Both the position numbers and the translations under genes were made by a program. From assembly GCA_943736015.1 (NCBI GenBank), contig OX031056.1, forward strand, positions 63,825,277 through 63,889,276: 64,000 bases of DNA. Direction: 5' to 3'. Positions 12,901 to 24,900 of this stretch are shown piece after piece. The stretch comes from Tridacna crocea (lineage: Eukaryota; Mollusca; Bivalvia; Cardiida; Cardiidae). Positions within the stretch are counted from its first letter, which is position 1. The number at the start of each line of letters is the position of its first letter. A model generated the notes under the pieces. The model searched no databases and had not been told where the DNA came from. It saw only the letters and a program-made list of their open reading frames with translations.

Positions 12901-15900
12901 TATAGTTTTGGAGATATGCTCCGGACAAAGAACTGGACGCCGCCCGCCCGCCCGCCCGCCCGCCACGGGTGATCCCATAATACGTCCCGTCTTCGACGGG
13001 CGTATAAAAAAGGACGAAGGGCAATAACTCAAAAATTAAGCGAGCAAGAGTTATGGTTCCTGTGCACTGCACTCCCACTTAGTGAGATCTATTCACCCAA
13101 GAAATTTCATAACCCCAGCTAGTATAGTTTTGGAGATATGCTCCGGACAAAATTCAAGTATGATAAACGACAAAGGGCAATAACTCAAAAATTAAGCAAG
13201 CAAGAGTTATGATTTCTGTGCACTGCACTCCCCCTTAATAAGATCTATCCGCCCATGAAATTTCATAACCCTAGGTAGTATAGTTTTGGAGATATTCACC
13301 GGACAGAATTCAAGTATGAAAAAAGGACAAAGGGCAATAACTCAAAAATTAAGCGAGCAAGAGTTATGGTTCCTGTGCACTGCACTCCCACTTAGTGAGA
13401 TCTATCCACCCATGAAATTTCATAACCCTAGGTAGAATAATTTTGGAGATATGCTCCGGACAAAGAACTGGACGCCGCCGTCCGCCCGCCCGCCCGCCCG
13501 TCACGGGTGATCCCATAATACGTCCCGTCTACGACGGGCGTATAAAAATTATCAAATGTGTTACATTGTGGTTTATACAGAAAGTGATGCCAAGGAAAAG
13601 TAATACTATTCCTGCCCCATATTAATTGAAAAGATAACCATTTCTCTGTTTTAACCCTTCACATTAAAATTCTGAGTTTTAACTAACCTCACTGGAAAGT
13701 GGGTTTGAAACAATGGGGGAAATGGAGAAACTTATAATAGCCGGAATGTCAAGCATGTCCCAGAATGTTCATTACCCTTTCTCAGACAATTCCTTGATTT
13801 GGGACACATTCATTTTGTCATCTGCATAATATACTTTGAAATTTGGCTCGTCTAAGATTTTCTGGTATGGTTAAGGATTAAGAATACTAAGCCTTAGCCT
13901 ATTACCAAACAACAATGTTTCATGCTTGTCCAAACAGAAACAAGAGATGTTTGTAAAACATGTATGCCCCCATAATGGCACCCAATTCTAAATATAACAT
14001 GTGTTAAGTTCAAAGTGTAAAAACGAACAAAGGGTAATTACTCAAAAATTATTAATGATAAATTAGCAATTCTTGAGCACTGCACTTCCCATTTATGTGA
14101 ACTATCAACTTTTAAAGTTTCATGATTTTACCTCACATACTTTTTGAGTTATGCTCCGGAAAAAAAAATTATGTAAAAATTCAACAAAAAGCAATAACTG
14201 CAAAAATATAATGGGCAGAGTTATGGTTCTTGTGCAATGCACTTCTCCTGAATAAGATCTATCCACAAATAAAAGTTCAAGATGGTACCTGAAAAACCTT
14301 TTGAGTTATGCTCCGGACAAAAATTACATAAGAAAATCAACGAAGGGCAATAACTCCAAAAATATGATGAGCACAGTTATGGTTCTTGTGCACTACACTT
14401 CTCCTGAATAAGATTAATCCATCTATGAGGTTTCAAGGTGATACCTGTAATACTTTTTGAGTTATGCTCCGGACAAAAATTAAGTTTGAAAATCAACAAA
14501 GGGCAATAACTCCAAAAATATGATGGGCAGAGTTATGGTACTTGTGCACTGCACTTCTCCTTAATGAGACCTATTTACCTTTGTGGTTTCATGATGATAC
14601 CTGAAATACTTTTAGAGTTATGCTCCGGACAAAAATTAAGTATGAAAATCAACAAAGGGCAATAACTCCATAAATATGATGGGCAGAGTTATGGTTCTTG
14701 TGCAGTGCATTTCTCCTAAATGAGATCTATCCACCTTTGTAGTTTCAAGATGATACCTGAAATACTTTTTGAGTTATGCTCTGGGACAAAAATTAAGTAT
14801 GAAAATCAACAAAGGGCAACTACTCCAAAAATAAGATGGGCAGAGTTAATGTTCTTGTGCACTGCACTTCTCCTTAATAAGACAAGAGCCGTCAGAGACG
14901 GGTTATGCTCCCCGAACAAGTGCTTATCATAAAATATAAGAAATTGATATAAATTCACTTCTTTTATCCTAGAAGAACCTGTTCATGCCCCCGAAAATCT
15001 GAAGTGAAAGGGCAATTACTATCTTAGAGATGGGTAACACAAATTTTACTTGTAGAGGACAATAAGCCCAATAAGCCCCCTTTAAGCCCCCTTTTCCCGT
15101 AAGACAATATTGGATCATTGCAATAAATACAACGGGTGTGTGGTTTGTAGCATTTTTGAATAATAATTCAAAATTCGAAATTTCATAAAATTTTGAGCAG
15201 TCATGTATCAAATATTACATAAAACAATTTTTTACATGAAGCCCCCTTTTTCCGAGACGCAGCCTGATATTGAGAAAAAGGAAGAGAGGTACCTGGGCAA
15301 CGTTCCAACAAGTTCAGATTTGAAATTTCACAAAGTTTTGAGCACTGATAAAGGAGAACCTAGTGAAAAACAATTCTTTCCATGAAGTCCCCTTTTTCCG
15401 TGATGCAGCCTTAATTTGAGAAACCAAGAAAGACGTATTTGTGCATTAATAATTCATAGATTGCAGAAACAAAGGGCACATGTTGAAACTTGTAAAACAA
15501 GATATAACCATGAAATGTTGACAAAAACTGAACAAGATATTAGTAAAAATTGCAATTTTGCAATAGGGCCCCTTTTTCATTTTACAAGAAACCCCCTTTT
15601 TCCATGACAGAGGGTCAAATTGAAAAACACATAGATAAAGAAACAAGAGCACATGGTGAAACTTTGAAAAAACAATATAACCATGAAGTTTAATGAAATT
15701 TTGACCAAAACTGAAAGAAATATTAGTAAAAATTGGAATTTTGCAAGAAGCCCCCTTTTTCCATGACAGAACATCAACTTAAAAAACGCCCAGATTAAAA
15801 ATAGCAAGGGCACATGCTAAAACTTTCCATAAACAATATAACCATGAAGTTTCATGATATTCTGACGAAAACTGAATGAGATATTGGTAAAAATTGCAAT

Positions 15901-18900
15901 TTTGCATTAAGCCCCTTTTTTCCATGGCACGGGGTCAAATTGAAAATCCGGGAAAATATATCAGCGCCTTACCCTAAGGAGTTCATACATGAAGTTTTAT
16001 CCAATTTGGTCCAAGGGTTGTGGAGAAATCGCTTCGGACGGACGGACGGACAGACGAAGCGGCGACTATATGCTCTCCCTTCGGGCAGCATAATAAATCC
16101 ACCTATGAGGTTTCAAGATGATACCTGAAATACTCTTTGAGTTATGCTCCGGGCAAAAATTAAGTATGAAAATCAACAAAGAGCAATAACTCCAAAAATA
16201 TGATGGGCAGAGTTATGGTGCTTCTGCAGTGCACTTCTCCTTAATGAGATCTATCCACCTATCAGGTTTCAAGATGATACCTGAAATACTTTTAGAGTTA
16301 TGCTCTGGACAAAAATTAAGTATGAAAATCAACAAAGGGCAATAACTCCATAAATATGATTTAGGCAGAGTTATGGTTCTTGGGCACTGCACTTCTCCTT
16401 AATGAGATCTATCTACCTAAGTAGTTTCAAGATGATACCTGAAGTACTTTTAGAGTTATGCTCCGCACAAAAAATGAGTTCGAAAATCAACAAGAGGCTA
16501 TAACTCCAAAAATATGATATGCAGAGTTATGGTTCTTCAGCAATGAACTTCTCCTTAATGAGATTAATCCACCTATGACGTTTCAAGGTGATACTTGAAA
16601 TACTTTATGAGTTATGCTCCGGACAAAAATTAAGTATGAAAATCAACAAAGGGCAATAACTCCAAAAAGATGATGGGCAGAGTTATGGTACTTGTGCACT
16701 GCACTTCTCCTTAATGAGATTAATCCACCTATAAGGTTTCAAGGTGATGCCTGAAATTCTTTTTGAGTTACGCTCCGGACAAAAATTAAGTATGAAAATC
16801 AACAAAGGGCAAAAACTCCAAAAATATGACGGGCAGAGTTATGGTTCTTTGCCCTGCACTTCTTGTTTATGTGATCTATCCACCTATGAGGTTTCAAGAT
16901 GATACCTGAAATACTTTTTGAGTTATGCTCCGGACAAAAATTAAGTATGAAAATCAACAAAGGGCAATAACTCTAAAAATATGATGGGCAGGGTTATGAT
17001 TCTTGTGCACTGCACTTCTCCTTAATGAGATCTATCTACCTATGTAGTTTCAAGATGATATACTTTTTGAGTTATGCTCCGGACAAAAATGTGGTCTACG
17101 GACCGACCGAGGCGACCGACGAGTTTAAACCAATATACCCCCACTTCTTCAAAGGGGGGCATAATTATTTGCAGAAGACAAAATAAATGTGACTGAAAAT
17201 TGGAAATTTGTTTTGTGAAGGATAGAAAACATTGTGGAACAAGAGCTTCGCAGAGCGGCGCATATACGCCCAACGGGGATTGTCGGTGAAATGAGTTGCA
17301 TTGACGGATGGGCCATGAATGTAGAGTGGTTATTCTCCATGATATGTGAAAAAATTGTTAAAGGGCAATAACTAAACAAGAGGGCCAAGATGGCCCTGGA
17401 TCGTTCACCTGAATTTTTGAGATGACCATAGCCTATTTTTTTTTTGAGGTATTGAAACATTGGAACCAAATTTATAATTTTGCTAAGCAATTTTCAAAAG
17501 GTCACCTGTAAAATTCATTTCGAAATCTGACCATCAGTTTCAAAAAGAAGAATTTTTAAGAATTCTTCATTTCTGTATAAGAGCAAGTATCCCCTATCCA
17601 CGAGAGCCATGTTTCTTGATGGATCAAAATTTACGATCAAGTTCTCAAAAGGGTCACCCAAGGAACATTTCGGATTTTTTTTTTTTAAATCTGACCAGGG
17701 GTTTCAGAGAAAAAGAATTTTCAAGAATTTCATCATGTCCATATAGTGCAAGTAGCTCCCATTCACAAGAGCAAGGATCACCCAAGGAACATCCCTGTCA
17801 AATTATTTTAAAATCTGACTAGGGGTTTCATAGAAGAAGAATTTTCAAGAATTTCTTCATTTCCATATAGTGCAAGTAGCCCCATTCACAAGAGCCATGT
17901 TTCTTGATGGATCAAAATTTTGTGAACACTTTTTGAAAAGGGTCATCCAAGGATCATCTCTGTGAAATCATTTCAAAATCTGCCCAGCCGTTTCAGAGAA
18001 GAAGAATTTTTAAGAATTTCTTCATTTCCCTATAGCGCCAATAGTCCCCATTCTCCAGAGCCATGTTTCTTGACCAATCAAAATTTCGCGAAAAACTTTT
18101 GAAAAGGGTCACCCAAGGAACATCCCTGAGGAATTATTTCAAAATCATACCATCGGTTTCAAGAGAAGAAAAATTTTTAAGAATTTTCTCATTTCCCTAT
18201 AGTGCAAGTAGCCCCCATTCACCAGAGCCATGTTTCTTGACCAATCAAAATTTCGCCAAAAATTTTGAAAAGGGTCACCCAAGGAACAACTCTGTGAAAT
18301 TATTTCAAAATCCGAATGTATAGTGCAAGTAGCCCCCCATTCACCAGAGCCACATTTTTTGACGGATCAAAATTTCACGAACACTTTTTGAAAAGGGTCA
18401 CCCAAGGAACAACTTTGTGAAATTATTTCAAAATCCGACCAGCGGTTTCAGAGGAGAAGATTTTTAAAGAATTCCTTGATTTCTGTATGGTGCAAGTAGC
18501 CCCCATTCACCAGAGCCACAATTTTTGACGGATCAAAATTTCACGAACAATTTTGGAGAAGGGTCACCCAAGGAACATATCTGTGAAATAATTCCAAAGT
18601 CCGACCAGCGGTTTCAGAGGAGAAGATTTTTAAAGAATTCCTTGATTTCTGTATAATGCAAGTAGCCCCCATTCACCAGAGCCACAATTTTTGACGGATC
18701 AAAATTTCACGAACAAGTTTGGAAAAGGGTCACCCAAGGAACATATCTGTGAAATAATTCCAAAATCCGACCAGCGGTTTCAGAGGAGAAGATTTTTAAA
18801 GAATTTGCTAAAAAATTCCATTGGGTTGCCATGGCAACCAGAGTTTTTGACGGAATCAAATTCTGTGAACAATTCTTTTTAAAGAGGACCTCCCAAGGAA

Positions 18901-21900
18901 CATTCCTGCCAAGTTTGGTCCAAATTGGCCAAGCGGTTTTAATAGGAGGAGTTGATGTTTAAAGAATTGTTGACGACGCACGACTGACACCCAGTGACCC
19001 TAAAAGCTCCCCTTGAGCACGTTGTGCTTAGGTGAGCTAAAAAATATGGGTTGCAAAGTTACAAAGTTTGTGAATTGCTCTTATCCACAAGCTGTTCTAT
19101 CAGTCTTTGAAGGTTCAAGATCATATCTTTTATATTTTAGAAATTATAGCCCAGACGAACATTCAAAGTGAAAAGGGCAATAACTCAAAAAGAAGGATAG
19201 CACAGTTATGATTCTTGTGCAATGCACTTCTTCATAATGTGTTCTATTAATCTTTGAAGTTTCAAGATGATGGATTTTGAAGTTTGGAAGTTATGGTCTT
19301 TACAAAAATTCAAACTGAAAATTAAACAAGATGGCCCTGGAACACTCACCTGAATTTTTGAGATGACCATAGCCTATTTTTTTCTTGAGGTATTGAAATA
19401 TAGGAACCAAATTTATAATTTTGCCAAACAATTTTCAAAAGGTCACCTGTAAAAGTCATTTCGAAATCTGACCATCAGTTTCAAAAAGAAGAATCTTTAA
19501 GAATTCTTCATTTCTGTATACAAGCAAGTAGCCCCCATCCACGAGAGCCATGTTTCTTGATGGATCAAAATTTACAAACAAGTTTTGAAAAGGGTCACCC
19601 AAGGAACATTATGGAAGATTTCTTTTAAAATCCGACCAGGGGTTTCAGAGAAAGAGAATTTTCAAGAATTTCATCATGTCCGTATAGTGCAAGTAGCCCC
19701 CATTCACAAGAGCCATGTTTCATGACGGATCAAAATTATATGTACATTTTTTGAAAAGGGCCACCCAAGGAACATCTCTGTGAAATTATTTTAAAATCTG
19801 ACCAGCGGTTTCAGAGAAGAATTTTCAAGAATTTCTTCATTTCCATATAGTGCAAGTAGCCCCCATTCACCAGAGCCATGTTTCTTGACCTATCAAAATT
19901 TTGTGAACAATTTTTAACAAGAGGGCCAAGATGGCCCTGGATCGCTCACCTGAATTTTTGAGATGACCATAGTCTTTTTTTTTTTTTGAGGTACTGAAAC
20001 ATTGGAACCAAATTTATAATTTTGCCAAGCAATTTTCAAAAGGTCACCTGTAAAAGTCATTTAGAAATCTGACCATCAGTTTCAAAAAGAAGAATTTTTA
20101 AGAATTCTTCATTTCTGTATAAGAGCAAGTAGCCCCCATCCATGAGAGCCATGTTTCTTGATGGATCAAAATTTACAAACAAGTTTTGAAAAGGGTCACC
20201 CAAGGAACATCTCTCTGAAATTATTTCAAAATCTGACCATGGGTTTCAGAGAAAAGAGAATATTAAAGAATTTCATCATGACCGTTAAGTGCATGTAGCC
20301 CCCATTCACAAGAGCCATGTTTCTTGACGGATCAAAATTATATGTACAGCTTTTGGAAAGGGTCACCCAGAGAACATCTCTGTCAGATTATTTTAAAATC
20401 TGACCACGGGTTTCAGAGAAGAAGAATTTTCAAGAATTTCTTCATTTCCATTTAGTGCAAGTAGCCCCCATTCACTAGAGCCATGTTTCTTGGCCAATCA
20501 AAATTTCGCGAACAATTTTAGAAAAGGGTCACCCAAGGAACATCTCTGTAAAATTTTTTCAAAATCTGTCCAGCCATTTCAGAGAAGAAGAATTTTCAAG
20601 AATTTCTTCATTTCTGTATAGTGCAAGTAGCCCCCATTCACCAGAGCCATGTTTCTTGACCAATCAAAATTTCGCAAACACTTTTTTGAAAAGGGTCACC
20701 CATGGAACAACTCTGTGAAATTATTTCAAAATTTAACCAGCTGTTTCAGAGAAGAATTTTCAAGAATTTCTTCATTTCTGTATAGTGCAAGAAGCCCCCA
20801 TTCACCAGAGCCATGTTTCTTGACCAATCAAAATTTCGCGAACAATTTTTTAAAAGGGTCACCCAAGGAACAACTCTGTGAAATTATTTCAAAATCTGAC
20901 CAGCGGTTTCAGAGAAGAAGATTTTTTAAGAATTCCTTCATTTCTGTATAGTGCAAGAAGCCCCCATTCACCAGAGCCACATTTTTTGACAGATCAAAAT
21001 TTCACGAACAATTTTTGAAAAGGGTCACCCAAGGAACAAGTCTGTGAAATTATTTCAAAATCTAACCAGCTGTTTCAGAGAAGAAGAATTTTTAAGTATT
21101 TCTTCATTTCTGTATAGTGCAAGAAGCCCCCATTCACCAGAGCCATGTTTCTTGACCAATCAAAATTTCGCGAACAATTCTTTAAAAGGGTCACCCATGG
21201 AACAACTCTGTGAAATTATTTCAAAATCTGACCAGCGGTTTCAGAGAAGAAGATTTTTTAAGAATTCCTTCATTTCTGTATAGTGCAAGAAGCCCCCATT
21301 CACCAGAGCCACATTTTTTGACGGATCAAAATTTCACGAACAATTTTTGAAAAGGGTCACCCAAGGAACATATCTTTGAAATCATTTCAAAATCTGACCA
21401 GCGGTTTCAGAGGAGAAGATTTTTAAAGAATTCCTTCATTTCTGTATAGTGCAAGAAGCCCCCATTCACCAGAGCCACAATTTTTGAGGAATCAAAATTT
21501 CACGAACAATTTTTGAAAAGGGTCACCCAAGGAACATATCTGTGAAATCATTTCAAAATCCGACCAGCGGTTTCAGAGGAGAAGATTTTTAAAGAATTTG
21601 CTAAAAAATTCCATTTGGTTGCCATGGCAACCAGAGTTTTTGATGGAATCAAATTCTGTGAACAATTTTTAAAGAGGACCTCCCAAGGAACATTCCTGCC
21701 AAGTTTGGTCCAAATCCGCCCAGCGGTTTAGGAGGAGTTGATGTTTAAAGAATTGTTGACGACGCACGACGGACGACGGAGGACGCACGACGCACGACGG
21801 ACGACAGACGACGGACACCGGGTGATCCTAAAAGCTCCCCTTGAGCACGTTGTGCTCAGGTGAGCTAAAAAGGGTCACCCAAAGAACATCCCTGAGAAAT

Positions 21901-24900
21901 TATTTCAAAATCTGACCAGCGGTTTCAGAGAAGAAGATATTTTAAGAATTCCTTTTTTTTTGTATAGTGCATGTAGCCCCCATTCACCAGAGCCACATTA
22001 TTGACGGATCAAAATTTCACAAACAATTCTTGAAAAGGGTCACCCAAGAAACAACTCTGACCGGCAGTTTCAGAGAAGGAGATTTTTTAAGAATTCCTTC
22101 ATTTCTGTATAGTGCAAGTAGCCCCCATTCACCAGAGCCACATTTTTTGACAAATCAAAATTTCACAAACAGATTTTGAAAAAGGTCACCCAGGAAACAA
22201 CTCTGTGAAAAAAGGGCCACAATTTTTGACGAATCAAAATTTTACGAACAATTTTTGAAAAGGGTCATCCAAGGAAAATATCTGTGAAATTATTTCTAAA
22301 TCTGACCAGCGGTTTCAGAGAAGAAGATTTTTTAGGAATTCCTTCATTTCTGTATAGTGCAAGTAGCCCCCATTCACCAGAGCCACATTTTTTGACGGAT
22401 CAAAATTTCACGAACAATTTTTGAAAAGGGTCACCCAAGGAACATATCTGTGAAATTATTTCAAAATCCGACCAGCGTTTTCTGAGGAGAAGATTTTCAA
22501 AGAATTCCTTGATTTATGTATAGTGCAAGTAGCCCCCATTCACCAGAGCCACAATTTTTGACGGATCAAAATTTCACGAACAAGTTTGAAAAAGGGTCAT
22601 GCAAGGAACATATCTGTGAAATTAATTCAAAATCCGACCAGCGGTTTCAGAGGAGAAGATTTTTAAAGAATTTGCTAAAAAATTCCATTTCGTTGCCATG
22701 GCAACCAGAGTTTTTGACGGAATCAAATTCTGTGAACAATTTTTAAAGAGAACCTCCCAAGGAACATTCCTGCCAAGTTTGGTCCAAATTGGCCAAGAGG
22801 TTTTGGAGGAGTTGATGTTTAAAGAATTGTTGACGACGCACGACGGACACCCAGTGACCCTTAAAGCTCCCCTTGAGCACGTTGTGCTCAGGTGAGCTAA
22901 TAAAAATGATTGTTACACTTCTAATGCATAAAGGTGAGTATCTAGAATTTTCGTCTCCCGCCAAATTAGAAAATATTTATATCATTGAAATTTATATCAT
23001 AAAACAATACAAATCATCAATAATTAAGAATCATAAAATTACAAAAAAAAAAAAATTTTTTTTTTGATGGTATTCCCTTACTCTTTACCACACAATCCCG
23101 ACTTTTAATGACCCTGAGAAAGAAACCCTTTGAAAATATTGTGAAAAAGGAGAAAATGCTGGTAACCAGCATTTTTTCCTTTTTTCCACAAAGTTTTCTA
23201 CTCTTTCCAAATCAAATTTCAATTTTTGATTCACATTTATTTTGTCGTCTGCAAATGCTTTCAACTTGGACTAGTCCAAAATTTTGTCGTGTGGTAAAGA
23301 GTTAAAAGACTATGTAGCCTCTTAAGCTGTTTTTAGATTTCCCGCCAAAAATAAAAAAACATTGTGGGAATGTTAAGTGACTGGCACCTGACTAATGACG
23401 CTGAAATTCCGAACATGTAATTATTTTCCATAATGTTTTCTTTGGATGCTATGTTTGTAGCTTCCTCTGTATATTTCCAGTGTGTAAATGAGCAAGTTGC
23501 TCATGTAAAAATAGACCGTGTTTCCCATCGGTGTTAACCTGGGCTGTAGTAAATCTCTAACTTCTCTTGTTGTTGGATGATTTTCGACTATTGGGGTTTT
23601 ATGAATGAAAATTATAAGCCTTTTGGAGAATAAGGATGATTTTTTTGTATACTTGTAAAATGTTTGTCCAAAAATCTGAAGGCCCACCTTTAATTACTGG
23701 AAGTTTACGGGCCTATTTCAGTTTAATGAATTAAAAGTGTTTTAGCATGGTATTAATGAAATTATCATAAATTATCTGGATAGCTCCAATGAAAAGGCAA
23801 GCATGCAAAAATAAAGAAATCAGAAAATTCTCTCCTCTGATAAGTGAGTTGAATGACATGCTGGGTATACATAAATAGGGGCCATGCTCCGAGTACAAGG
23901 TATAATGTATCAGCAAAAAACATCAACTCAGGAGAGAAAGTGCTGTCCATGCAGGTGAACTTTGGATGAAACTGTTGGCTGTTGGTTAACCCTTTATTCC
24001 ATGTATACTCATTTCTACGCGCTGCTCGTAGGAGCCTTTGGAAAACATTGTGGCAAAAGGTGAAATTGCTCATGACTAGCAATTTCACCTTTTACCACAA
24101 TGTTTTCTATGCTATTAAAAGGTGTCATATATGCATAAGAAACAGCTTCATCCTTGCTGTTATTTAGGGCAAATTAGAGATACCATATAAATGTCTTATG
24201 GGGTAAAGGGTTAATTTTCTGCATACCAAAGCCCCAGTTTAGCTCATGATTAAGTTGTTTGTTTGTTGAATGGATGTTATGGATCCACAACAAGTGATGA
24301 CTGGCTTTGTATAAGGGATCACAGAAATGCTTTAGTTCCCCTTTTGCCAGAGCCTGGATCACATCTAAATTCATGATGTTTTACATTTTACGTCTGTTTA
24401 ATCCTTTTCCAAACAATCTCTGCTTTTTACAACCCTGAAAAAGAAGCCTTCTGAAAACATCATGGGAAAAGCAGAAAATGCTGTAAACCAGCATTTTGTT
24501 CTTTTCCCTCAATGTTTTCTACCCTCCTACAACAAATTTCAATTCATGAGTCATGTTAATTTTGTCGTCTGCAAATTCTTTCAATTTGGACCAGTCTAAA
24601 ATTTTTTCATTTGGTAAAGAGTTAAAAAACCTTTTAACTTGTTATAGTCCAACATACCATATTTACTAAAGAAGAAACATTCAGGCATTTTAGTCATGTC
24701 AAATTCGTGGAGAAATTCACAGTCATCTCCCTTTTTACACAGTCCCCTCAACCAGTGTTTGCAAACAACTGTTCTGTCACCCTTCACGTGTCTGAATGGA
24801 CATGCTGTGGCTTTACTGCATCCTCCTGTTCCTTGGAAAAATGTACAAATTGCTGCTCCGGATTCTGAAACATACAAATAATCCATTCTTTACCCATTAT

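Larger units (their letters stand above)
5039..24657 (-). other. CPSF4 intron 2 (19,619 bp)
   Basis: It runs from the donor after exon 2 (GT at 24657) to the acceptor before exon 3 (AG at 5040-5039). Most of it is transposons listed separately. The exon-junction phases agree (G|GA, Gly), so the long intron is real if the assembly is right. Confidence 0.88.

Noticed and set aside
12038-13078. Several 60-70-codon minus ORFs containing LTLARLI / PARPP repeats
   Set aside because: Shadows of family A units and their CCCG-rich end modules.
20649-21283. Repeated ORFs with NQNFANNFLKGSPKEQLCEI
   Set aside because: Chance reading of family B units. The frame shifts between units and the same segments occur in noncoding copies.
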